The position numbers were made by a program, and so were the translations under genes. From Yersinia enterocolitica (lineage in GTDB: Bacteria; Pseudomonadota; Gammaproteobacteria; Enterobacterales; Enterobacteriaceae), in the NCBI GenBank assembly GCA_002082245.2, contig NBTC02000002.1, positions 2,232,001 to 2,296,000 on the forward strand: 64,000 nucleotides of DNA, written 5' to 3'. The notes below the pieces were generated by a model. The model saw only the letters and a program-made list of their open reading frames with translations. It made no database searches and had not been told where the DNA came from. This document shows, in pieces, positions 1 through 9,635 of this stretch. Numbering within the stretch: position 1 is the first letter of the stretch; the number at the start of each line of letters is the position of its first letter.

Positions 1-111
1 TCGCCCCGCCTCCTCATAGCGCCGCACACACACTAAAAACTCGAAATAGGGTAATGAAAATGCGGTCGACTGCTCTACCGTTGATGCTAATTCAGCCGTT
101 TTTTCCACCAT
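1..111 (-). CDS. 5' end of probable HMW1C-type glycosyltransferase (rscC-like), cut by window edge
   Basis: Only the first 37 codons are present. The ATG is at 109-111, with AAGGTGAG as a strong ribosome binding site upstream on the minus strand. It lies 88 bp downstream of the exoprotein gene on the same strand, so it is probably the last gene of the same operon. The visible protein contains a stretch, YFEFLVCVRRYEEAGR, whose spacing (FE..V....YE.A) resembles the N-terminal helices of HMW1C-family cytoplasmic N-glycosyltransferases, which glucosylate Asn-X-Ser/Thr sites of HMW1-type adhesins. In Y. enterocolitica the matching locus is rscBAC. The assignment rests on operon position plus this short similarity; another accessory protein is possible. 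Confidence 0.5.
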   Translation of the reverse strand, partial: MVEKTAELASTVEQSTAFSLPYFEFLVCVRRYEEAGR

Positions 112-199
112 TGTCAGCTCACCTTGTCACATCGACATCACGATTTCTCTAGCAAATTTAGAGAGTTAAAAATCCATTACTCCTGACCCGATATTTTAG

Positions 200-3100
200 T
201 CAGGGGTTCCACTTACCGAGAACATGGGTCCCGCATAGCTCGTGCTCATTGGTAACCTGTTCGGAGGTTATACCCTTAGGAATACAAACCGTGAGGCTGA
301 TATGGTCTGTACTATCATGCTCATATTCAGTCAGGATAGAGGGCGGTAAAGTTTGTGTTTCGAGGGCGCCGAGAATTTGATTTCGTCTTATGAGTAACGA
401 GGCTGATTCCCCCCCCTCCTGAGACTGAGCTACCTGCGTACTATCTCCAGTCGATTTCTCACCGGGGTTAGGGGCCGACCTGACTTTACCGCCAAAATTA
501 TTTTTATTAACAGGTTTGCCATTGATAATCACATTGTCACCAATATTCTCCGGCAAGGTGAAAAACACCGATGGCTTATATGAGCCGGTATTCCCGCCAA
601 GCGTAATGTCAGTTATCGCTGCATAATCATTGAGGAAAATACCATGAGTATTACCGGAACGGCCGTTCACCCTCCCCCCACTAATTGGGCCACCAATATG
701 CACACCATGACCATCACCTGCGGCATCACCATTAATCGTCGTATTGCCGCTGTTGAATACTAGCCCCGTGATCTCCACGCCATGACCATCGCTGGCATTA
801 CCGCCTAAGGTGGTGTCATTCAGCGTATTGTTGCCGCCGAACTGAACACCGGTGCCTTTCTCACCGCTAGCATTGCCGATCACCGTCAGCAGATCATCCG
901 CTGCAGGGCCACTGAGCGAGGCGTTTTCACCAATATCAACACCGGTGCCATTAGTGGTATCGCCTTGCACCACGCTGCCGTTGCCACCTGTCAGATTAGC
1001 GGCGAACTCTACCCCCTTACCGTCCGGGCTGTTACCGTTGAGGATGGCGTGGTCCAGATTACTGTCATTTGCCACCTTGATGCCGCTGCCATTAGCTGAT
1101 GTACCATTAATTGTGCCGCCACTGACTGCCCCTCCAAGCTGGACACCGTTGCCATTCTCCGATTGCCCCCCAATCGTGGTATTACCTTCATTTTGTAGTA
1201 AGCCATTAATATCCACCCCGGTGCCGTTAGTGGCATTCCCCGTCAGGGTGGTGTTATCAAGGAGATTGATACCGTCAAGCTGCACGCCGGTGCCATTCTC
1301 GCCGGTGGCGTTGCCGGTAACATTGAGCAGATCACCCAGGCCACCGCCCTCCAGGAGGATTTGTTTACCAATGTCCACCCCGGTGCCGTTAGTGGTATCG
1401 CCCTGTACCGCACTGCCATTGCGGCCAGTGAGGTTACCGGCGATCTCCACCCCCTTACCGTCCGGGCTGTTGCCGTTGAGGATGGCGTGGTCCAGATTAC
1501 TGTCATTTGCCACCTTGATGCCGCTGCCATTAGCTGATGTACCATTAATTGTGCCGCCACTGACTGCCCCTCCAAGCTGGACACCGTTGCCATTCTCCGA
1601 TTGACCCCCAATCGTGGTGTTACCTTCATTTTGTAGTAAGCCATTAATATCCACCCCGGTGCCGTTAGTGGCATTCCCCGTTAGGGTGGTGTTATCAAGG
1701 AGATTGATACCGTCAAACTGCACGCCGGTGCCATTCTCGCCGGTGGCGTTGCCGGTAACATTGAGCAGGTCACCCAGGCCACCGCCCTCCAGGAGGATTT
1801 GTTTACCAATGTCCACCCCGGTGCCGTTAGTGGTATCGCCCTGTACCGCACTGCCATTGCGGCCAGTGAGGTTACCGGCGATCTCCACCCCTTTGCCGTC
1901 AGAGCTGTTACCGTTAATGATGGTGTTATTAAGTTGGATATCACCATCAACTTTGACACCCGTCCCCCTGTCCGAGTTGCCATTAACCGTGCCGCCAGCG
2001 ATCGCCCCGTTCAGCGCCACCCCGTTGCCGCCAGTGGCAATACCCACCACGCGAGTATTGCCGTTATTCACCAGCGGACCGGCAATATCAACACCGGTAC
2101 CCTGAGTGGCGCTACCGTTTAGCGTGGTATTATCAAGGGTATTATTACCTTCCAGTTGCACACCGGTGCCTTTATCGCCCATCGCATTACCGTTGACAGC
2201 AAACAGATCGTCCGTACCACCACCAGTGAGAGTGGCATCTCTATCGATATACACTCCCGTGCCGTTAACCACTTCACCCTGTACTGCGCTGCCGTGGCTA
2301 CCTGACAGGCGGCCCACGATCTCCACCCCTTTACCATCCGAACTATTTCCCACCAGCACGGTATCATTCAGCACCGTGTCGCCATTGACGCCAACCCCAG
2401 AACCAGAATCGGAGATGCCATTGATGCGGCTGTCATCAAGCACACCATTCATAACTTGAACACCAATGCCACTGGCCGCAGTCCCATTCACCACACTGTC
2501 GCTCAGTTGGCCATTAACCCACACACCAATACCGCTGCCGGAAGCAGTGCCGTTCAATACCGTATTGCCTTGATTGGTCAGTGGGCCGATGATATGCAAT
2601 GCAATACCATCCACAGCCGAGCCATTTAAGCTGGTATTACTTAAATCATTATTGCCATTGAGTTTTATCCCAGTACCGGTATCTGTTGTTGCCACCCCAT
2701 TTAGTGTCAGCAAATCGGTTTCACTGGTGCCGATGACATATAAATTTTCTGCTATATCCATGCCATAACCAACACCATCGGTGCTGCCATTAATAACACT
2801 CTGATGGACACCCTTTATATCATTGGCAATCTCTACGCCGATGCCATTAGTACTACTGCCATTGAGCGTGGCATTATCTAACACGGCATGAGTGACAATA
2901 TTAGAACCCGGCAGTGGATCAATTTTCACACCATTGCCATTAATTGATTCTCCGGTCAGAGTGGTATCAGTAATAGTGGCATTGCCGCTAATGCGCAGAC
3001 CTTCGGCATGGGTTGAACTCCCGGTGACATTAATATGATTAATTTGATGCTCGGCACTGAAGAGGTGAACACCGGCGCTATCAATACTGGTTCCTTCAAT

Positions 3101-6100
3101 CGTGACCGGGCCGGTACCGTTATTAACCACACCGGAAATAGCAACCCCAATACCTTCGACACTACTGCCGCTAATGAGAGTGTCACCCTCGCCACTTAAT
3201 ATCACGCTATTATTACTGGCAGGAAAGTTAATGCCGACACCGCTGGTTGAGCGCCCTTCCATTTTGAAAGAACCATTATTGTTTATCGTTAACTGAGCTG
3301 CATCTGTATGGGTAATACCCCCTCCGCCAGCAGTCGCTGGTGCCCCTTTATTTTCACCGAGGAGAGATAATTGGCTACCTTTAGCAATATTGAGTGTATT
3401 CACCCCATTAAAATCAATCCCTTTGCGGGTAGCACCATTGCCTTCTGTCTCGCCTTGAAACGCAATATTCCCTTCAACCGACAAGGTACTATTGGCTCTA
3501 AAACCAACGCCTGAGCCCTGCGTCGTATTAAATGCTTTACCGATCATCGAACCATTTTTGGCTTTTATACTGATATTCCCCCCCAAACTTAATGCAGTGC
3601 TTAATGAAGTCGGTAAAGCGGCCAGTGTTTCAGAATAAACAGTAACATTCCCCGCAGTAGCATTAAGTTCTACATCAGTAAAATAAACATGTCTCGACCC
3701 CTGAGACAGACCATTGATATCAATATTGTGCTCAGTTGATGTCAGCGTCGTATTTAATAGATAGACAGATGCTCGCGTAGCAGCCCCCATATCAGCCTTA
3801 CCATTTAAGGTGATATTTCCTTGTGCATTAAGATTATTATGTGACGTATTTGAATCCCCTTGAATAAAAATCCCTCCGCCATCACCGGTGGCAACTCCCG
3901 TCAGATTAATATCTTTCTTAGCATTAAAAATGGTATTTGGCTTAATCAAAATACCTTCTTTTTCGGAGGTTACATTGGCATTAATATCACCTGTTGTAGC
4001 AGTAATATTAGATTCACGTATTGCCAATCCGGCAGAGCTAGTCGAGTTAGAGACAACGTTAACCTCATTTGCTGTGAGATCTAAATTGGCCCAGGTTATG
4101 CCTTTTGAACCATTGTTATTTACTGTGAAGTTTCCGTTTTTAGTTTCAATATTAGCCCCATCAATACCAATACCCGCCCCTGAAGTATTGCCATGATTAT
4201 TGGCTTCTATTGATATATCTTTCCCCGCAGTGATATTTACTTTGTTAGATGAGGTCCCATTTATTGTCACCGCCTCCACAGCGAGTGCTGAGGTATTGGC
4301 AACTAATAGTATATATTGGCCTGCCGTCATCGCACCATTACCGCTGAACCCGAAGGCTTTATGTGCGGCGGAGGTTAAATTGGTTCTAATATCATTTTTA
4401 GCAGTAAGAACTGTATTCTTCATCAATACAACTTCATTACCGATGATATTACCATTCATCAAAATATTATCGGCACTGATAGTGACATTATTGAAAGGAC
4501 TGCCTTTGACCCCACTGATATTTAAATTAAAATCTCCTTCCTGTGCTTTTATATTGGCAAAATCCGCAACAACTGTGGTACCGATTTCCGTTCCTTCATT
4601 AACCGCCACCAGCGATATATTACCACCGGCAGTCATATTGACCTGAACACTACTGGAGTTACCACTTATCCTGATGGCATCAGCACCCGCAACTGTAGAG
4701 TTCGTGGTTACACCTTTCAGATTAATATCGCCACTGGCATTTATATTAGTGTTACCTGAGATCCACAGCCCTTTATTGGTAGTAGTGGCATCAACATCAA
4801 TATTACCGGCAGTCGCCGTAAGGTTACTATCTCTAAGTAATAAACCATCAACTCCAGTGATATTGATATTTAATTTAACACTATTTCCATTAACTTGTGA
4901 TTCCTTTATCCGTAACCCAAGATTAGTCTGGGTAAAGATATCACCATTGATATCAAATAAAACATTGCCAGACTTAGAATAAATACTGCCATTAATAAAA
5001 TCCATTCCACCATATGCACTACCATTGGTATTTACCAGGAATGTGATATCTTTATCACCGGTAATGGTTGCATTCGTAAATGTGCCTACCCACGAACTTT
5101 TAGAATTGGACTTAAGAGCAAATAAAATATTACCCGAACCAGTCAAGACTGAATCCTCAGATATATCAATACCCCGCCACCCTTGCCCATTAGCATTACT
5201 ACTTTCACCCGCTATACGCGTTTCACCTGCTACAGAAATATTAGCAGCATGACTGATACTCACCCCAATTTGCGATGCCACCCCAGCATTTCCTTCAAGA
5301 GTGAGATTGCCGACATCATATTTCCCACCCATAATAATAATACGAGTCGCACTGTTATCATTGGCATGTTTTGCCAATAAATCCCCTTTATTTAACAACA
5401 CATCACTATTATTTAATGTAATAACAGAGTCGGCAGTAGAATTACCCGCTAATAAATTAAGATTCAGCTTGCCAAGATTAGCGGTAATATTATTGTTAAT
5501 AACAACATTGCCGTCAGCATGTAACGTCAGCGTAGCATCGCCACCCGCTGTTTTATTGATATCAGCCTCTAGCGTAATATTGCACCAGCGGCAATTGGTT
5601 AAAGTGTGATTAGTGGTAGTCACCGTCACATTGGTGCCGCGATCGAGTTGAGTATTGATACTGCTATTCAATATTTGCGCTACCTTGACCGTCGGAGCGA
5701 AAACCTGGGTATTTTTCACATATCCAGCAGGAATGTCCCCAATCTGAACCATTACCCCGCTTTCAGCACCACTACCAACAATACTTACCTCTGCGGGATC
5801 AAGTAACCAACTCCCCTGACTACCATGAATAGCCGCAGTATCAACCTGACCAAAAGCCTGTAAATTACGGTTACTGGATGTCTCTACCTGCCCACCATTA
5901 CCTGACTGTAGCCCACCACGAGCATAAATATTGCCATAGAAGCCAGTGTAATCTTCTGACCAGAGCACGGCGGTACCACCCGACCCGTGGTTTGAAGCAG
6001 AAACATCAATATCCGCACCTTTATCCATGACGACTGCTCGGGCATTTTTTATCGCATTATTTTTACCCTGCCAATCGCCCCCGACCAGGACTTTGCTACC

Positions 6101-7186
6101 GCCCTCAGCCCCGCGAGCATCAATTTTGCTCGTTTCGACCAAATGTATCTTTTCACCTTGCAAGATAACATTCCCGCCACGGCCCTGCGCACTACTGACA
6201 TCAATAACACCTTGCTGGCTCACCACCCCTTCACTGCCGCCATCGAGGTAAATAACGCCATTTTTTTCAGATAAACTATGCGCCTGCAAAATACCGGTAT
6301 TATCAATCACAGTATTCATTAACATCTCTTTGCCGCGCGCTGTCAGTTGGATAACCCCGCCATCAGCCTGAATCAGCCCGCCGTTTTGCAACAAAGTACT
6401 GACCTGTTCACCCTGGACTTGCACACTCAGCAAGCTGCCGTGATCCAGATTAAGGGTGACACGACTCCCGCTCGCTAATGCTACTTTTCCTTGCGGCGAC
6501 GCGATAACACCGGAAGCCTGATTATCAACCTGCTGGCCAATCAGCGCGATATAGCCACCAGTGGTGGTGTGCAAATTAGCCTGATTAACCAACTTGCCTT
6601 CATGTTTTCGGCTGGTCAACGTATAGCGCCCAGAAATAAAATCCTGATTTGACATGGATTTAGTACTGGCAACCAAACCACCAACATCAACTTGCGCACC
6701 TTTTCCAAACAGAATGCCATTCGGATTAAGTAAAAAGACCTGTCCATTCGCTTTTAGGCTGCCATATATCTGCGATGCATCGCGACCAAGCACCCGGTTC
6801 AGCGCAATACTCTGCTGCCCTGGCTGGTTATAAATAACGCTGTTCCCCTGCGCGATATCAAAGCTGCCCCAATTGATTGCCAACTTATCGCTTTGCTGAG
6901 TCACGGTAAGGGTGGTGTTGTGAACATTCAACACACCTTGACCGATAATAATATTGCCGTTAACCGGCAGTGAGGGATGGGCGAATACCCGTAGCGGTAA
7001 TATGCCAAGAGCTAATCCCGTCATGATGACCAGGTGGCTTAATATTCCAGCTTTTGTATTATTGTCATTAATGACTTTTTTGCCGCCAGACGAAAAGGAC
7101 CGTCCGTAAGCTCGGGTAAACTCTCCGACAGCAATTAAACATCCCAACCGACGGCAGAAAATAAGTTTGTATAATTTACTGTTCAT
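200..7186 (-). CDS. rscA: HMW1-type two-partner secretion exoprotein (TpsA), RscA-like
   Basis: This is a large secreted adhesin-like protein of 2,328 residues, predicted to be exported by Sec and then by the adjacent TpsB. Residues 1-30 form an extended signal peptide region rich in Arg and aromatics, followed by a hydrophobic core and a likely cleavage after VFA (residue 69). A TPS secretion domain follows, with the diagnostic NPNGI motif at 154-158. The middle is Asn/Thr/Gly-rich beta-helix-like sequence with an isolated CRWC motif near residue 533. The last third is built from repeats of about 22-25 residues containing NGTGV-type units, including a 146-residue segment present twice in tandem. 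N-X-S/T sequons are very frequent. The end carries a Cys pair (C2301, C2318), as in the HMW1 surface anchor. The gene is 40 bp downstream of the transporter gene. The family assignment is firm; the symbol rests on resemblance to the Y. enterocolitica rscBAC locus. Confidence 0.9.
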   Translation of the reverse strand: MNSKLYKLIFCRRLGCLIAVGEFTRAYGRSFSSGGKKVINDNNTKAGILSHLVIMTGLALGILPLRVFAHPSLPVNGNIIIGQGVLNVHNTTLTVTQQSDKLAINWGSFDIAQGNSVIYNQPGQQSIALNRVLGRDASQIYGSLKANGQVFLLNPNGILFGKGAQVDVGGLVASTKSMSNQDFISGRYTLTSRKHEGKLVNQANLHTTTGGYIALIGQQVDNQASGVIASPQGKVALASGSRVTLNLDHGSLLSVQVQGEQVSTLLQNGGLIQADGGVIQLTARGKEMLMNTVIDNTGILQAHSLSEKNGVIYLDGGSEGVVSQQGVIDVSSAQGRGGNVILQGEKIHLVETSKIDARGAEGGSKVLVGGDWQGKNNAIKNARAVVMDKGADIDVSASNHGSGGTAVLWSEDYTGFYGNIYARGGLQSGNGGQVETSSNRNLQAFGQVDTAAIHGSQGSWLLDPAEVSIVGSGAESGVMVQIGDIPAGYVKNTQVFAPTVKVAQILNSSINTQLDRGTNVTVTTTNHTLTNCRWCNITLEADINKTAGGDATLTLHADGNVVINNNITANLGKLNLNLLAGNSTADSVITLNNSDVLLNKGDLLAKHANDNSATRIIIMGGKYDVGNLTLEGNAGVASQIGVSISHAANISVAGETRIAGESSNANGQGWRGIDISEDSVLTGSGNILFALKSNSKSSWVGTFTNATITGDKDITFLVNTNGSAYGGMDFINGSIYSKSGNVLFDINGDIFTQTNLGLRIKESQVNGNSVKLNINITGVDGLLLRDSNLTATAGNIDVDATTTNKGLWISGNTNINASGDINLKGVTTNSTVAGADAIRISGNSSSVQVNMTAGGNISLVAVNEGTEIGTTVVADFANIKAQEGDFNLNISGVKGSPFNNVTISADNILMNGNIIGNEVVLMKNTVLTAKNDIRTNLTSAAHKAFGFSGNGAMTAGQYILLVANTSALAVEAVTINGTSSNKVNITAGKDISIEANNHGNTSGAGIGIDGANIETKNGNFTVNNNGSKGITWANLDLTANEVNVVSNSTSSAGLAIRESNITATTGDINANVTSEKEGILIKPNTIFNAKKDINLTGVATGDGGGIFIQGDSNTSHNNLNAQGNITLNGKADMGAATRASVYLLNTTLTSTEHNIDINGLSQGSRHVYFTDVELNATAGNVTVYSETLAALPTSLSTALSLGGNISIKAKNGSMIGKAFNTTQGSGVGFRANSTLSVEGNIAFQGETEGNGATRKGIDFNGVNTLNIAKGSQLSLLGENKGAPATAGGGGITHTDAAQLTINNNGSFKMEGRSTSGVGINFPASNNSVILSGEGDTLISGSSVEGIGVAISGVVNNGTGPVTIEGTSIDSAGVHLFSAEHQINHINVTGSSTHAEGLRISGNATITDTTLTGESINGNGVKIDPLPGSNIVTHAVLDNATLNGSSTNGIGVEIANDIKGVHQSVINGSTDGVGYGMDIAENLYVIGTSETDLLTLNGVATTDTGTGIKLNGNNDLSNTSLNGSAVDGIALHIIGPLTNQGNTVLNGTASGSGIGVWVNGQLSDSVVNGTAASGIGVQVMNGVLDDSRINGISDSGSGVGVNGDTVLNDTVLVGNSSDGKGVEIVGRLSGSHGSAVQGEVVNGTGVYIDRDATLTGGGTDDLFAVNGNAMGDKGTGVQLEGNNTLDNTTLNGSATQGTGVDIAGPLVNNGNTRVVGIATGGNGVALNGAIAGGTVNGNSDRGTGVKVDGDIQLNNTIINGNSSDGKGVEIAGNLTGRNGSAVQGDTTNGTGVDIGKQILLEGGGLGDLLNVTGNATGENGTGVQFDGINLLDNTTLTGNATNGTGVDINGLLQNEGNTTIGGQSENGNGVQLGGAVSGGTINGTSANGSGIKVANDSNLDHAILNGNSPDGKGVEIAGNLTGRNGSAVQGDTTNGTGVDIGKQILLEGGGLGDLLNVTGNATGENGTGVQLDGINLLDNTTLTGNATNGTGVDINGLLQNEGNTTIGGQSENGNGVQLGGAVSGGTINGTSANGSGIKVANDSNLDHAILNGNSPDGKGVEFAANLTGGNGSVVQGDTTNGTGVDIGENASLSGPAADDLLTVIGNASGEKGTGVQFGGNNTLNDTTLGGNASDGHGVEITGLVFNSGNTTINGDAAGDGHGVHIGGPISGGRVNGRSGNTHGIFLNDYAAITDITLGGNTGSYKPSVFFTLPENIGDNVIINGKPVNKNNFGGKVRSAPNPGEKSTGDSTQVAQSQEGGESASLLIRRNQILGALETQTLPPSILTEYEHDSTDHISLTVCIPKGITSEQVTNEHELCGTHVLGKWNP
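1011..1886 (-). repeat. Tandem 438-bp duplication inside rscA
   Basis: Positions 1011-1448 and 1449-1886 are two head-to-tail copies of a 438-bp (146-codon) unit. I see only about six to eight base differences between them and a single amino-acid change (VQFDG versus VQLDG). The unit keeps the reading frame and itself contains smaller NGTGV-type repeats. Flanking sequence on both sides contains more diverged versions of the same unit. Confidence 0.9.
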
Positions 7187-7226
7187 TATTCACGTCCATT
7201 AAATCTGACAAATATGCCAATAAGCG

Positions 7227-9020
7227 CTAAAACATCTTGTAAGCGCTAAGCCAAAGTTGGTCGTTATCCGGTTGTGCAATTGCAGCCTGGCCGGTTCGAT
7301 GTGCCCAAGTCAGATTCAAGGTGTAATCTGCCGGACGAAAGAGTGTGATATAGGCACCAAAGCCAGACAGGTTAATATTATTCCCCGTCAGGCCCGCGAT
7401 AGGCTGGCGATAGTAAGAGCCCCACCCTTGGTCAAAAAATGCCGCGAAGGTGATTTGATTCCCAGTTCCTGCCCATGTGGGAAGTAAGAGTTGCCAATGG
7501 GTGCGTAATTCGGTAGTGAAAAGAGTGCCTTTATCCACCGCCCCTTCACCAATGCCATAGGCGCGCACCGCCAGCGGCCCACCTAATAACAGTTTTTGTG
7601 AGCTATCAAGATTCTTACTGGCTATTTGACCGGTAAATTGGTTGAAAAAGGTGAAATAAGGGCCAAAACCCTGATCATGACCGGCACGATAATTAAAACG
7701 GGCAAAAGTGCCACCAATACCAGTTAAGGAATTCATGCTTTGACTGAATTCGTCATCCAATGACAGATGGCCTGCCGTACCCAGTAAAGTAAAATTACTG
7801 AGTCCTCTAGGTACTGCGGTAAACGTACCACCAAGACCAAACTCACCGGCATCCAGATTGCGCTTTTGTTCTGGCAGCATAATCAGTGAATCACGCATTC
7901 TGCTCTGATAATAACCGGTATTCACATCAATTCTAGCTGCCGAATTACGGATCCACGGATGGCGTAAATTAATGCCCCAAGTGTTAGAATGGCCATGAGC
8001 ATCCAATATTTCGAAAGGCCCCTTTAGGGTATAATCCAGATAACTATAATTAAGCGCTGCACGGGTGCCATAAGTATTAATGGGGAAGTTGTAATCCAAC
8101 ATGCCATTGAATACATCTACCGAGCTGGATAAAATCAAATCAGTACGTAGTTGATCACCCCAGCCGGTCATATTATTGAGTACCCCACCGACTAATAACC
8201 GATTATGACCAGAATAATCATTACCCTGGTTATCCACACCGAGATATCCCATCGCAGTCTGTCCTGGGGATATATCAGCATAAACTCTCGTCATTCCCGA
8301 TTGAGTTCCCGGTTTTAATGCCAAAGCAGCATCAACCCCCGGAATTCCATTAAGAATAAGGGTGGTGCGTTCAAGGCGGGATAACTCAGCCGGAGAAGCG
8401 GCACAATCTTTATTGCCAACAAAACCCACTTCTTTGCTACAACTATTACTTTCAATCACCGCAGTAGCAAAATCAGTATTCAACCGGCTCTGATTATTAA
8501 TCTCCGGTTTATCTAATCTGCCAGCAATAATACGAACTATGACAACACCTTCACGGATAGTTTGTGGTGGCAATATTGCCTGAGTGGCAACAAATCCTTG
8601 TTGTCGATAAAAGCGAGTTACCGCTAACGTCATGGCTTGTAAATCATTAAAGGTTAATTGTTGCCCCAACCAAGGCGTAATTACGGCGCGTAGTGCTTTA
8701 TTATTTCCGTTACTGTGCCGTAATAACTGGGTATCACCCTCGAATCTAACCTCACGTAACATGATTCTTCCCGCCGAGGTAGAACCGCCAAACGATGTAG
8801 GAGGGAGCAAAGGTGGAAGTTTGATTTCAGCTTCCTGTGGCACACGCAATGGCACCGGCGTTGTTTGCCGTATTTCGTTACTAATCACACCCGCATTCGG
8901 TACATTTATGACCTGAGGAGCGGCGACTACCTGTGAGCAAAAAAAAAGGGCAAACATGATTACTGTGGAACTCAGTTTAGTCTGATACCGTAATTTTTCT
9001 GGATAATAAAAATGTCGCAT
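7227..9020 (-). CDS. rscB: Two-partner secretion outer-membrane transporter (TpsB, FhaC/HMW1B family), RscB-like
   Basis: This 597-residue protein would translocate the neighbouring TpsA exoprotein across the outer membrane. A signal peptide is visible (hydrophobic core, then VVAAPQ near residue 35). After a Pro-rich linker come POTRA-type domains: MLREVRFEGDTQLLR and a following segment, LTFNDLQAMTLAVTRFYRQQGF, typical of ShlB/FhaC proteins. The C-terminal half shows the alternating pattern of a 16-strand barrel and ends in phenylalanine (YKMF), the usual outer-membrane signature. A cysteine pair, CSKEVGFVGNKDC, lies between the POTRA domains. It is the first gene of the operon; the 535-bp AT-rich stretch upstream should hold the promoter. 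The symbol follows the Y. enterocolitica rscBAC order (B, A, C), which is the order here. Confidence 0.88.
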   Translation of the reverse strand: MRHFYYPEKLRYQTKLSSTVIMFALFFCSQVVAAPQVINVPNAGVISNEIRQTTPVPLRVPQEAEIKLPPLLPPTSFGGSTSAGRIMLREVRFEGDTQLLRHSNGNNKALRAVITPWLGQQLTFNDLQAMTLAVTRFYRQQGFVATQAILPPQTIREGVVIVRIIAGRLDKPEINNQSRLNTDFATAVIESNSCSKEVGFVGNKDCAASPAELSRLERTTLILNGIPGVDAALALKPGTQSGMTRVYADISPGQTAMGYLGVDNQGNDYSGHNRLLVGGVLNNMTGWGDQLRTDLILSSSVDVFNGMLDYNFPINTYGTRAALNYSYLDYTLKGPFEILDAHGHSNTWGINLRHPWIRNSAARIDVNTGYYQSRMRDSLIMLPEQKRNLDAGEFGLGGTFTAVPRGLSNFTLLGTAGHLSLDDEFSQSMNSLTGIGGTFARFNYRAGHDQGFGPYFTFFNQFTGQIASKNLDSSQKLLLGGPLAVRAYGIGEGAVDKGTLFTTELRTHWQLLLPTWAGTGNQITFAAFFDQGWGSYYRQPIAGLTGNNINLSGFGAYITLFRPADYTLNLTWAHRTGQAAIAQPDNDQLWLSAYKMF

Positions 9021-9554
9021 AAAATACGCCTGCTTAGCATGATGATCACGCCAGTTTAAATAATAAGAACCTCCGTCATTTAATACTGGCCCACATAGTT
9101 GATTTTAGTTAGCAAGTTAATAAAGTGATTAAATAAACATAAAATAGAATGTAAAATGGCATGACAAATTAATAAATACCAACATCCCAAAGAGTAACCT
9201 CTGTTGGTTCAGACTAATATTCATCTCACACGTATAACAAATAGTTATTTATGGTAGATATTTCATTATCGACATGAAACAATAATAGATTCACATACAA
9301 ATAAATAATCAAAGTAATTAGAATTTAAATAGGGAGTGAAGTAATAACTTAACAAAATGAAAACACACATTAAAATAATAGCCAGCCAGCCAAATAACAC
9401 CAACTACAATTACAGTAAAAGAAATAATAAGCCACATGGAATACTAATAATAACAATAAAAAACATTAATCGTATTTTAAAACAGCCTAAATACCCGCTA
9501 ATCACTTAAATATGAACAATGCTTTTTATAATTATAATTAGATATAGTAATTTA
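9021..9554. other. AT-rich intergenic region upstream of rscB
   Basis: No gene is visible in this stretch of about 530 bp. It is strikingly AT-rich, with runs of A and T and few G/C stretches, and must contain the rscB promoter, which reads leftwards. No operator or repeat is recognisable. The composition is what one expects of an H-NS-bound virulence-gene promoter, but that is inference. Confidence 0.55.
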
Positions 9555-9588
9555 AATAATAAAAAGCCCCGCATTACTTAACGGGGTC
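9555..9588 (-). terminator. Intrinsic terminator of mtnK
   Basis: On the minus strand a short hairpin (CCCCG/CGGGG with a nine- to ten-base loop) is followed by a T-rich run, CTTTTTATTATTT. It lies about 50 bp past the mtnK stop codon. Confidence 0.75.
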
Positions 9589-9635
9589 ACTATATTCTGG
9601 TTCAGACCATCACCGAGTACCATGAATAATTTTTG

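Noticed and set aside
1011..1886. Regular repeats resembling a CRISPR array
   Set aside because: The repeats are coding, 438 bp long, without unique spacers, and no cas genes are present.
852..2459. Long plus-strand open frames opposite the repeat part of rscA
   Set aside because: They exist only because the repeated coding sequence is biased in composition. They lack ribosome binding sites and encode Pro/Leu/Ser-rich low-complexity protein.
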